A stretch of DNA of 12,800 bases, taken from assembly GCA_964450715.1 (NCBI GenBank), contig CAYVFC010000193.1, positions 1 to 12,800 on the forward strand, in the 5' to 3' direction. The translations under genes were made by a program, and so were the position numbers. Shown here one piece after another: positions 7,271 through 12,800 of the stretch; position 1 is the first letter of the stretch, and every line of letters starts with the position of its first letter. The notes beneath the pieces are model-generated. The model was not told the origin of the DNA and ran no database searches. It saw only the letters and a program-made list of their open reading frames with translations. This stretch comes from CAYVFC01 sp964450715 (GTDB lineage Bacteria > Myxococcota_A > Polyangia > Polyangiales > JAFGIB01).

Positions 7271-7926
7271 ACGCCGGACCGACATCCCGTTTCGCGAGCC
7301 TGGTCGAGGCCTGGCGGCAGAGCCTGGAGCGCCCCGCCTTTCGCCTGGAAACGGCGGTGACCCTGGTGGTTTTCATCGGCAACCTGGTCGTCTATCCCAA
7401 CTTCCTGAACCACATCGAGCAGCGGCCGGGCGTCCGCTTTCTCGATCCGCTGCTGGACGCCTTAGACCCGCTGGACGCGACCTGGGTCACCTTCATCATC
7501 CTCTACCTCTCCATCTCCTCGGCGGTCTGGTTCCTGCTGCGCGAGCCCGAGCAGCTGATGGTGGGTTTCCAGTCCTACGTGCTGCTCTTTCTCTTCCGGG
7601 CCCTGGCGCTGATGATGGTGCCGCTGGAGCCCCCGCTGAAGATCATCCCCCTGAACGATCCCTTCGTGGAGTTCTTCGGGGTCGACGGAACCCTGACCCG
7701 CGACCTGTTCTTTTCCGGGCATACCTCGCTGATGTTCCTGCTCTTTCTCACCGCCCGCGCGCCGCGACCGCGTCGTCTCTACTTTCTGCTAACCCTGGTG
7801 CTGGGGGGCTGCGTGATCGTCCAGCACGTACACTACACCTTCGACGTGTTCGTCGCCCCCTTCGTGGCCTACGCCAGCGTCAGGCTGGTCCGCAACGCGC
7901 ACCGGGCGCTGGGGCAGGCGAGGTGA
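7267..7926 (+). CDS. PAP2-superfamily membrane protein, sphingomyelin-synthase-like (PAP2_C type)
   Basis: This 219-residue protein has several predicted TM helices (for example about 27-48, 72-93, 100-118, 152-165, 172-187 and 192-207). It carries two catalytic motifs: SGHT with H152 (FFSGHTSLMF) and H187-V-H189-Y-T-F-D193-V. The SGHT plus HYTxDV pairing is the pattern of the PAP2_C / sphingomyelin synthase group rather than of classic PAP2, in which a histidine nucleophile and an Asp-activated histidine attack a lipid phosphate or transfer a phospho-headgroup. The first motif of classic PAP2 (KxxxxxxRP) is not seen. It probably acts on the periplasmic side of the inner membrane on a lipid phosphate or diphosphate, or transfers a headgroup. 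The start and stop overlap both neighbours (ATGA and GTGA), so it is tightly tied to the permease and GH172. Substrate unknown. Confidence 0.8.
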   Translation: MNAGPTSRFASLVEAWRQSLERPAFRLETAVTLVVFIGNLVVYPNFLNHIEQRPGVRFLDPLLDALDPLDATWVTFIILYLSISSAVWFLLREPEQLMVGFQSYVLLFLFRALALMMVPLEPPLKIIPLNDPFVEFFGVDGTLTRDLFFSGHTSLMFLLFLTARAPRPRRLYFLLTLVLGGCVIVQHVHYTFDVFVAPFVAYASVRLVRNAHRALGQAR

Positions 7927-9590
7927 GCGCGAGGCGGTACCGGTGGCCGGTCGTAATCGCCGGAGCCGGGCTGCTGCTGGCGCTCGGTCTGGTCGCTGGC
8001 GGCCTGCTGCTGCAACCGGACCGCGCCGGCGAGGGCAAGGGGGCCGCCCTGCCGCCGGTCGCACCCCGGGTGCCGCCGGAGACGGCGGACGCCGAGGCGA
8101 TCGAGCGCCTCGCAGACTGGCGCGGACTGCCGCGCTTCGATGACGGCGTCTACCAGCAGCAGTCGAGCGCCGAGCGAAAAGCGCTCGGAGGCGCCAAGCC
8201 CAAGCGGATGCTCGCCAGGGGCAACCGCGATATGAACAACTTTCTCTGCGTCGGCCGCCAGAGCGAGCAGGTCGGCGAGCCGGGCGTGCCCATCGTCACC
8301 GAGCTCGACACCTGCCCGGAGCCCTATGTGCGTGGTTACGTCCTGTCCCGTTTCGAGGGCTCGGGCCGGCTGGCGCGGCTCTGGATGACGAGCAACTCGC
8401 TCTTCAAGCTGCACCACCGCGACGAGGTGCTGCGGTTCTACGTTGACGACGATCCGCGTCCGCTGATCGAGATCCCTTTCATCGACGCCGTGTCCGGGCG
8501 TGCCGGCGAGATTTTCCAGCCGCCCTTCGGGGCCGGGCGCAAGTTCTTCCTGGCTTGGTACTACCCGGTGGTCTTCTCCTCACGGCTCATCGTTAGCCTG
8601 GATCGGATCAAGCTTTTTGCGAGCTACTATCACCAAACCGACGTAGTGCTCGATCGCGAAGCCCGGCCGCGGGTCCGGGCGGCCTCGCGACTCGAGGGGC
8701 GCGACCGGGCCCGCGACGCCCTGCAGCAGCAGAGCTTTGCCGCCGACAGGGAGGCGGGCGGCGAGGTGGTGCTAGGGCCGGGGGAGACGGCGCGGGCGCT
8801 GGATCTCTCCGGGCCGGCCACCATCCGGCAAATCCTGGTACGCTCGGCCTCGTTCGAGGCGCTGCGGGAGGTAGCGCTACAGGTGCGTTGGGACCATAGC
8901 TCCGAGCCCGCCATCCAGCTTCCGCTGGCCGCGCTCTTCTCCTCGGAGCTCGCTCCGCCCGTGACTCCCGGTCCGGTATTGACCACCCGAAAGACGCCGG
9001 GGGGCTATGAGCTCGCGCTGCGGCTTCCCATGCCCTTCCGCGAGCGCGCCGAGTGGAGGCTGCACAGCGGTGCGCGGCAACGGCTCTCCCTGGAGCTGTA
9101 CGCACAGGTTGAGAACCGCCTGCCCGAGCCCGAGTGGGGACGGCTGCACACGCAGTACCACCAGACCCTCGGTCCCACCGAAACCGTTTACCATCCCCTG
9201 GCCCGCGTCGAGGGACGCGGGCGGCTGGCGGGCGTCTGTGTGACCCTGGAGGGGCACGGCCTGCAGGGCCGCCACCAGCACTCCGGTCCGCTCAACTTCC
9301 TGGAAGGGGACGAGCGGGGGCTGGTGGACGGCCGTCTGGCGCTTCCCGGAACCGGCACCGAGGACTACTTCAACAGCTCCTTCTATTTTGCAGACGGGCT
9401 GTTCGCCACCGCCTTTTCCCAGGGCCAAGCCAGCGCGCTCGGCGAACGGGGCATCGCCGTCTGCTGCCGCTGGCACGTGCTGGGCGACGCCATCGATTTC
9501 CACTCCAGCCTGGACCTCTCGCTGGAGATCGGTCCGGCAGAGCCCTCGCTGCTCGATCGCTACCGCAGCGTGGCCTTCTTGTACCGGTAG
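7923..9590 (+). CDS. Membrane-anchored GH172 (DUF2961) glycosidase
   Basis: This 555-residue protein starts at a GTG overlapping the previous stop (GTGA). An N-terminal hydrophobic helix (about 9-31, VVIAGAGLLLALGLVAGGLL) serves as an uncleaved anchor or signal peptide. Residues about 60-550 match the DUF2961 double jelly-roll now classed as GH172. The hallmark GTGTEDYF is at 476-483, with E480 a likely catalytic acid, followed by FYFADG and a CRWHVLGDAIDF segment. Characterised GH172 enzymes cleave alpha-D-fructofuranosides or D-arabinofuranosides. Its place with a GT2 enzyme and a lipid-phosphate-type membrane enzyme suggests trimming of an endogenous envelope glycan or of imported glycans in the periplasm. 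Its stop lies 33 nt from the convergent CAP gene, with no clear intrinsic terminator between. Confidence 0.85.
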   Translation: MSARRYRWPVVIAGAGLLLALGLVAGGLLLQPDRAGEGKGAALPPVAPRVPPETADAEAIERLADWRGLPRFDDGVYQQQSSAERKALGGAKPKRMLARGNRDMNNFLCVGRQSEQVGEPGVPIVTELDTCPEPYVRGYVLSRFEGSGRLARLWMTSNSLFKLHHRDEVLRFYVDDDPRPLIEIPFIDAVSGRAGEIFQPPFGAGRKFFLAWYYPVVFSSRLIVSLDRIKLFASYYHQTDVVLDREARPRVRAASRLEGRDRARDALQQQSFAADREAGGEVVLGPGETARALDLSGPATIRQILVRSASFEALREVALQVRWDHSSEPAIQLPLAALFSSELAPPVTPGPVLTTRKTPGGYELALRLPMPFRERAEWRLHSGARQRLSLELYAQVENRLPEPEWGRLHTQYHQTLGPTETVYHPLARVEGRGRLAGVCVTLEGHGLQGRHQHSGPLNFLEGDERGLVDGRLALPGTGTEDYFNSSFYFADGLFATAFSQGQASALGERGIAVCCRWHVLGDAIDFHSSLDLSLEIGPAEPSLLDRYRSVAFLYR

Positions 9591-9623
9591 CCTTACCTGT
9601 TCGGTCTGCCCGATCTGCCGGGG

Positions 9624-10619
9624 CTACCAGCCGCCCCAGCCCGGGCCGCCGAAGTTCTGTGTCCAGAGCCTGGAGGAGCCGTCCCACCAGCCGCCGCCGC
9701 TGCCGGCCACCTCGTAGTAGCCGATGCCGATCTCGGTGTAGTTGGCCCTCATGATGTTGGCGCAATGGCCGTCGCTGCCCATCCAGCCGCTCATCACGTC
9801 CTGGGGCGACATCTGGCCGGAAGCGATGTTCTCGCCTCCCGAACCGCCCGAATATCCGGCATCGGCCATCCGGTCGAAGGGGTCGCGGCCGTCCAGGCTG
9901 GTGTGATCAAAGTAGTTGTTCTCCGCCATGTCCTTGGAGTGAAGCCGGGCCGAGCAGCGCAGCTCCGGGCTCATGGTCAGCGGCTCGGCCGGGCCGAAGG
10001 TCCCCTCGCTGCCGCAGTTGGCGCCCGCCGCCCTGCGCTCGTTCACCAGCTGCAGCACCTCCTCCTCCCAGGCTGTCCAGCCTGGATCCCAATTGGAGGC
10101 CGGCGCGCAGTAGGCCGTCGCTGGAACCTCGTCCTGGTCGGGGTTGGGTGTTACGGTCCCCGAGTCGGCGATGATGCTTCCGCCGCCGTCGTCGATACCG
10201 CCGCCGTCCATGACCGTGATCTCGTCGCCCGCATCTTCCACGCCACCGGCCGCCCCGGCCGCGCCTGCAGCGCCGCCCGCACCAGCTTCCGCCGAGGCGC
10301 CGCCCTCGCCCCCGATCGGCTGCTGTTGCTGCCAGGAGTCACCCATGGACAGATCCGCGCCGTCGCCCGATTCCGGACACATGCACTCGCTATAACCGCT
10401 TCCATCATTGTGGCAGATGGTGACGCCCTGTAGACCGTTCGGGCAGATGCAGGGGACCGTAATCCCGGGAACGCATCCGTCGACCGGCGCAGCAGGCGCA
10501 GCACCGGTTCCGCCACTCCCCTGGCCGTATCCGGCATCATCCTGTCCCGTACATCCCAGACCCAGGACCACCGACCACCAGACCACTGTCAGTAACAGCC
10601 CGAGCGTCCTCTCTCTCAT
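9624..10619 (-). CDS. Exported CAP-domain (SCP/PR-1) protein, probable lipoprotein
   Basis: I choose the ATG at 10619 (331 residues) because GGAGG lies 10 nt upstream and a signal sequence begins directly (LGLLLTVVWWSVVLGLGC). C23 may be lipidated, although Gly at -3 makes the lipobox atypical. Next is a small Cys module (49-81: CVPGITVPCICPNGLQGVTIC then CMC), then a Gly/Ala/Gln-rich linker to about 165. The CAP domain spans about 180-325: RLHSKDMAENNYFDHTSLDG with H227 and H239, GENIASG with E263, WMGSDGHCANIM with H285, and YTEIGIGYY. This cavity-site pattern is complete for bacterial CAP proteins. Their biochemical role is mostly unknown; some bind lipids or have proteolytic activity. A palindromic element at 10680-10695 lies about 60 nt upstream. 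It is convergent with GH172. Confidence 0.87.
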   Translation of the reverse strand: MRERTLGLLLTVVWWSVVLGLGCTGQDDAGYGQGSGGTGAAPAAPVDGCVPGITVPCICPNGLQGVTICHNDGSGYSECMCPESGDGADLSMGDSWQQQQPIGGEGGASAEAGAGGAAGAAGAAGGVEDAGDEITVMDGGGIDDGGGSIIADSGTVTPNPDQDEVPATAYCAPASNWDPGWTAWEEEVLQLVNERRAAGANCGSEGTFGPAEPLTMSPELRCSARLHSKDMAENNYFDHTSLDGRDPFDRMADAGYSGGSGGENIASGQMSPQDVMSGWMGSDGHCANIMRANYTEIGIGYYEVAGSGGGWWDGSSRLWTQNFGGPGWGGW

Positions 10620-10629
10620 GCTGTTGTTT

Positions 10630-10634
10630 CCTCC
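10630..10634 (-). promoter_or_regulatory. Shine-Dalgarno GGAGG of the CAP gene
   Basis: On the minus strand GGAGG is followed by AAACAACAGC and the ATG at 10619. It rules out the longer upstream frame (to 10793), which has no binding site and would put the signal peptide internally. Confidence 0.75.
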
Positions 10635-10679
10635 CCGCAAATTCACCTGTTCGCGATTTGGGTGCGTAAAAATCGTACA

Positions 10680-10695
10680 CCTATTAATAGTTAAC
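10680..10695. promoter_or_regulatory. Palindromic CCTATTAATAGTTAAC element upstream of the CAP gene
   Basis: CTATTAATAG (10681-10690) is a perfect 10-bp palindrome followed by TTAAC. The whole element equals the core of the right-end 45-bp repeats, CCTAGTTAACTAGTTAAC, with two bases (G and C) missing, and has the same orientation relative to a minus-strand gene. It sits 61-76 bp upstream of the CAP start. It could be an operator for a dimeric regulator, but no regulator gene is visible in the window. Confidence 0.4.
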
Positions 10696-10863
10696 ACGGA
10701 TCGCGACATGCGGCAACCGCGCCTCGTTTTCCCCCTGAGTGTCCGCAAGAGTTGCCGCGCGTGTGAAATTGTCGTACCCAGAATTCGAAACACTTACCTT
10801 TTGTCAATCGCGTCCATACGGCAGCGGTGCTTCGCGAGCGAAGAGATTCATCGGAGGGATTAG

Positions 10864-11090
10864 GTACGAACCACGCTCATCGCGGGCGCGCTTGCGCTCT
10901 TCCCGTCCCCGAGCCCGATCCCCAAGCCAGCCCCGAGCCCGATCCCGAGCCCGTGACCTTCGAAGGTGCGACCGTGGGCACCGCTACGGCCGCTTCGGGC
11001 GGCCTCCGGAAACCGAGTCCCGCTATCCCCCGTGCCGAACCGGCTATGTCTGCTACCGGGCCAGATGCATATCCAATGGCCGCTACTCGA
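10864..11090 (+). pseudogene. Apparent relic of a small Cys-rich lipoprotein gene (frameshifted)
   Basis: Three plus frames carry successive parts of what looks like one small exported protein. A Shine-Dalgarno GGAGGG (10853-10858) is followed 5 nt later by GTA, one base from GTG, then RTTLIAGALALF, a signal-peptide-like run in the first frame. A second frame holds PEPDPQASPEPDPEP (about 10908-10952), a linker style common in myxobacterial lipoproteins, followed by VTFEG. A third frame holds CRTGYVCYRARC (11033-11068), exactly the CX5CX4C spacing of the modules in the exported protein at 2959. No single frame is open with all three. It therefore looks like a gene with a lost start and at least two frameshifts, or a chance series. 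Its 3' end overlaps the end of the VWA gene by a few bases, antisense. Confidence 0.4.
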
Positions 11091-12207
11091 TCCGTACGAT
11101 CGGGCAGCCCAGGATCACGTTGACCTGGCCGCTGGTGGTCTTGAGCATGGTGCAGGTGGAGTCGCAGGCGATGATGCGGGTGTTGGAGTCGCTGTAGAAC
11201 CAGCCTCCCTGGGCCGGGTCGCAGGCTTCCGGGCCGTCCACATTGGGGATGACCGTTTCGGCTCCGCCGTCCGGGGTGAAGTAGAGGTTGACCAGCCCGA
11301 GATCGACCTGCTCGCCATTGTCGGGGGTGGGGATGGCATAGTCGCAGGGTAGCGCCGATTCACGCAGCGCGTTCATGGCGTCGAGCAGCCCCTGGGCCGT
11401 GTTGGCGGGATCGATGATGGTGGCCTTGTCCGTGCCGCCGGCCAGGGCGATGGCGTCGAGCGCCGTCAGATCGCCGATACCGATCACGTAGGTGGTGATG
11501 GGGATGGAGCCGGTGAGCCCCTCGGCCGCGGCCTGGGCCACGTTCTCCACCGTGGACGCGCAACCGCTCGGCATGCCGTCGGTGATGAGCCAGACCACCA
11601 CCTTGGATTCCGGATGCGATGCGGCCCATTCTTGCGCGTGCATGATAGCTCCCTGCATGGCGGGAAGCGTGGGCGTGCTCTCGATGGGCAGGATGGGTAC
11701 GCCGGCCTGCAGCGCGGCCAGGTTGCCGGGCAAGGGGGCGATGGGCACCCGGGGCGTGGCGTACATCGAGGGGTCGCAGGGGTCGTCCGGCCCGAACACC
11801 TGAAGGCCCATGCCGATGCCGGCCGATTCGGGCGCGGTCACGAACTGCGTCAGCGCGTCCAGGGTAGCGGGCCACCAGGGCACCATGGAGCCAGAGTCGT
11901 CGAGCATCACGTAGATGTCGAGCTGCTTGGGCTCGGCCACGTAGTAGTCGCCGCCGCATTCGCCCGGCTGAAGCTGCCTGGGCGGGGAACCGGCGGCTCC
12001 GCTGCTCCCGCCGCTGGGCGGGAAGCCCGCGCTGCCTCCGGCGGGTGGGATGTAGGTACCGCCGACGCCGCTCGCTCCGCCGGAGTAGCCGGCGGTTCCT
12101 GGACCGGTGCCACCGTTGCCTTCGTTTTCGGCGCTGCAGGCCGGGGCGGTTAGAGTGAGAAGTGGGACAAGCGAAAAGGAGAGCAAGCAAGACGACAGGA
12201 TTTTCAT
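11083..12207 (-). CDS. Exported VWA-domain protein with intact MIDAS
   Basis: This 374-residue protein starts with a signal sequence (KILSSCLLSFSLVPLLTLTAPAC); C24 may be lipidated, but Ala at -3 and Pro at -2 are atypical, so type I cleavage after APA is equally possible. A Gly/Ser/Pro-rich linker (about 28-82) spans to a von Willebrand factor A domain at about 95-290: strand LDIYVMLDDSGSM with the MIDAS D103-x-S105-x-S107, a threonine in ESTPT (177-181), and VVVWLITDG with D210. All metal-binding elements are present, so divalent-metal-dependent protein or ligand binding is likely. The last 85 residues contain four or more cysteines in a small C-terminal domain I do not recognise. The ATG at 12207 follows GGGGTAGTCT on the minus strand. 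Upstream lie the repeats at 12349-12495. Confidence 0.85.
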   Translation of the reverse strand: MKILSSCLLSFSLVPLLTLTAPACSAENEGNGGTGPGTAGYSGGASGVGGTYIPPAGGSAGFPPSGGSSGAAGSPPRQLQPGECGGDYYVAEPKQLDIYVMLDDSGSMVPWWPATLDALTQFVTAPESAGIGMGLQVFGPDDPCDPSMYATPRVPIAPLPGNLAALQAGVPILPIESTPTLPAMQGAIMHAQEWAASHPESKVVVWLITDGMPSGCASTVENVAQAAAEGLTGSIPITTYVIGIGDLTALDAIALAGGTDKATIIDPANTAQGLLDAMNALRESALPCDYAIPTPDNGEQVDLGLVNLYFTPDGGAETVIPNVDGPEACDPAQGGWFYSDSNTRIIACDSTCTMLKTTSGQVNVILGCPIVRIE

Positions 12208-12348
12208 AGACTACCCCGCAACGTCGGACCGCCTCGGCTGTTGAGCCGGACCCGAGCTAGACGATCAGTAATGTTTGAAGAATAGCCGATCGTGCACTTT
12301 TCGGCCACCCCCCTGTTGTTCGCGAGTGACCTCTCGTAAAGAGTCATA

Positions 12349-12393
12349 AAAAGCGGGACGGTCCTAGTTAACTAGTTAACGCGAGAAGAGGGG
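12349..12393. repeat. 45-bp direct repeat, copy 1
   Basis: This copy is identical over 45 bp to 12451-12495, with a period of 102 bp. Its core TAGTTAACTAGTTAAC is a tandem TAGTTAAC octamer and contains the 14-bp perfect palindrome GTTAACTAGTTAAC. Left of it GGAC-g-GTCC is a second small dyad. The right end is AGAAGAGGGG. Such a layout suits a protein binding site or a duplicated regulatory unit upstream of the VWA gene. Confidence 0.9.
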
Positions 12394-12450
12394 ACGGACC
12401 GAAAAAGCGAGCAACGGGTACGCCGACCCGCGTAGACGCAGGATTCATTC

Positions 12451-12495
12451 AAAAGCGGGACGGTCCTAGTTAACTAGTTAACGCGAGAAGAGGGG
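12451..12495. repeat. 45-bp direct repeat, copy 2
   Basis: Identical to copy 1. The flanks diverge at once on the right side; on the left, GATTCATTC before this copy loosely resembles GAGTCATA before copy 1, so the duplication may once have been longer. The perfect identity of noncoding sequence implies recent duplication or selection. Confidence 0.9.
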
Positions 12496-12530
12496 CGACG
12501 TTATGACGTTCCACGCCCCAGCCCTGAAAA

Positions 12531-12554
12531 CGTCCCTAGTAAACGGTTACCGTT
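12531..12554. promoter_or_regulatory. Degenerate third element with AACGGT-T-ACCGTT dyad
   Basis: CCTAGTAAACGGTTACCG aligns to the repeat core CCTAGTTAACTAGTTAACG with one gap and a few changes. It contains its own perfect dyad, AACGGT (12542-12547), central T, ACCGTT (12549-12554). It lies just downstream of the small minus-strand ORF at 12574-12732. It could be a divergent binding site of the same kind. Confidence 0.35.
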
Positions 12555-12573
12555 GCTCGACGCCGCGGAACCT

Positions 12574-12732
12574 TCAGAGCGCTAGCTTTCCGTAGGAGTA
12601 TTGTCCGAGGTAGTACAAGCCATCGTTCGCGTCGAAGGTCATTTTAATCGGACTGTCTTCGCTGACGATACTCAGGGAACACAGCTCCCCCTCACTGGTC
12701 AGATGCGCGACCAACGACTTTTCGTTTTTCAC
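12574..12732 (-). CDS. Small hypothetical protein, 52 residues
   Basis: The GTG at 12732 follows AAGGAG (12736-12741) with a short 3-nt spacer, and an in-frame TGA lies a few codons upstream, so this is the whole frame. The protein begins MKNEKSLVAHLTSEGEL and ends in FDANDGLYYLGQYSYGKLAL, an aromatic, beta-strand-like tail with no signal peptide or membrane helix. Third positions favour G/C moderately, less than in the large genes nearby. I do not recognise a family. It could be a real small cytoplasmic protein or a short chance frame; the binding site and protein-like composition favour the former. Confidence 0.45.
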   Translation of the reverse strand: MKNEKSLVAHLTSEGELCSLSIVSEDSPIKMTFDANDGLYYLGQYSYGKLAL

Positions 12733-12800
12733 GGGCTCCTTATAGACTCATAGGTAGGATCTTAAGGAAAAAGGCAAGGAATTACGATCGGTTTGGAACA

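Larger units (their letters stand above)
12208..12573. other. Intergenic region with tandem repeats
   Basis: No confident gene. Next to the VWA start, CGGCT-gttg-AGCCG (12235-12248) can fold in the 5' leader of that gene, with an alternative CTCGG/CCGAG pairing. Then come the two 45-bp direct repeats and a degenerate third element at 12531-12554, described separately. The region is clearly more AT-rich than the coding parts. A 30-codon plus-strand frame at 12503-12595 is noted but not called. Confidence 0.5.

Noticed and set aside
10620..10793. N-terminal extension of the CAP protein
   Set aside because: It would bury the signal peptide, and the ATG at 10619 has a strong GGAGG.
12349..12495. 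CRISPR array
   Set aside because: Only two repeats, 45 bp long with a 57-bp spacer and an internal palindrome, and no cas genes; this does not fit an array.
12503..12595. Plus-strand 30-codon frame after the second repeat, with GAGGGG upstream
   Set aside because: Very short, overlaps the small minus-strand ORF antisense, and the purine-rich run is part of the repeat itself; no evidence of coding.

Overview
The window reads as GC-rich chromosomal DNA from a member of the Myxococcota or a related former deltaproteobacterial lineage. The grounds are an AgmX/PglI-type C-terminal domain, a MYXO-CTERM-like C-terminal signal, a MopE-type CDGVDNDCDG metal-binding motif, CX5CX4C cysteine repeats, and Gly/Ala/Ser-rich linkers in secreted proteins. 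I saw no rRNA, tRNA, CRISPR array, insertion sequence or phage gene.

Layout. (1) Positions 1-554 hold no confident gene, only stem-loops and two TATAGTAT boxes that may be promoters. (2) Positions 555-2524 are a translationally coupled pair: a coiled-coil/GAF protein, then a zinc-ribbon/transmembrane/AgmX-PglI protein that resembles a reduced GltJ (AgmX) of the Myxococcus gliding and envelope machinery. (3) Positions 2525-2958 are a noncoding stretch dense in perfect inverted repeats, the last of which abuts the next start codon. (4) Positions 2959-4653 encode a modular exported protein: signal peptide, DUF4114-like domain, MopE motif, cysteine repeats, MYXO-CTERM-like tail. (5) A minus-strand GT2 glycosyltransferase (4656-5732) lies divergent from a three-gene plus-strand operon (5924-9590) with 4-nt stop/start overlaps. 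The operon encodes an APC amino-acid permease, a PAP2/sphingomyelin-synthase-like membrane phosphatase or transferase, and a membrane-anchored GH172 (DUF2961) glycosidase. (6) On the minus strand follow a CAP-domain (SCP/PR-1) exported protein, the apparent relic of a small plus-strand Cys-rich lipoprotein gene, and a VWA-domain exported protein. (7) The right end has two 45-bp direct repeats carrying a 14-bp palindrome and an unrecognised 52-codon minus-strand ORF.

The common theme is the cell envelope: surface-anchored, lipoprotein-like and membrane glycan/lipid proteins. The most unusual signals are noncoding. A GTTAAC-based palindromic element occurs twice inside the 45-bp repeats, once in shortened form upstream of the CAP gene, and once in degenerate form near the right-end small ORF, which suggests shared control. 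The region before the MYXO-CTERM gene is strongly structured. The GT2 / permease / PAP2-like / GH172 neighbourhood may be an uncharacterised system for making and trimming a lipid-linked glycan. All functional links are inferred from sequence and context.
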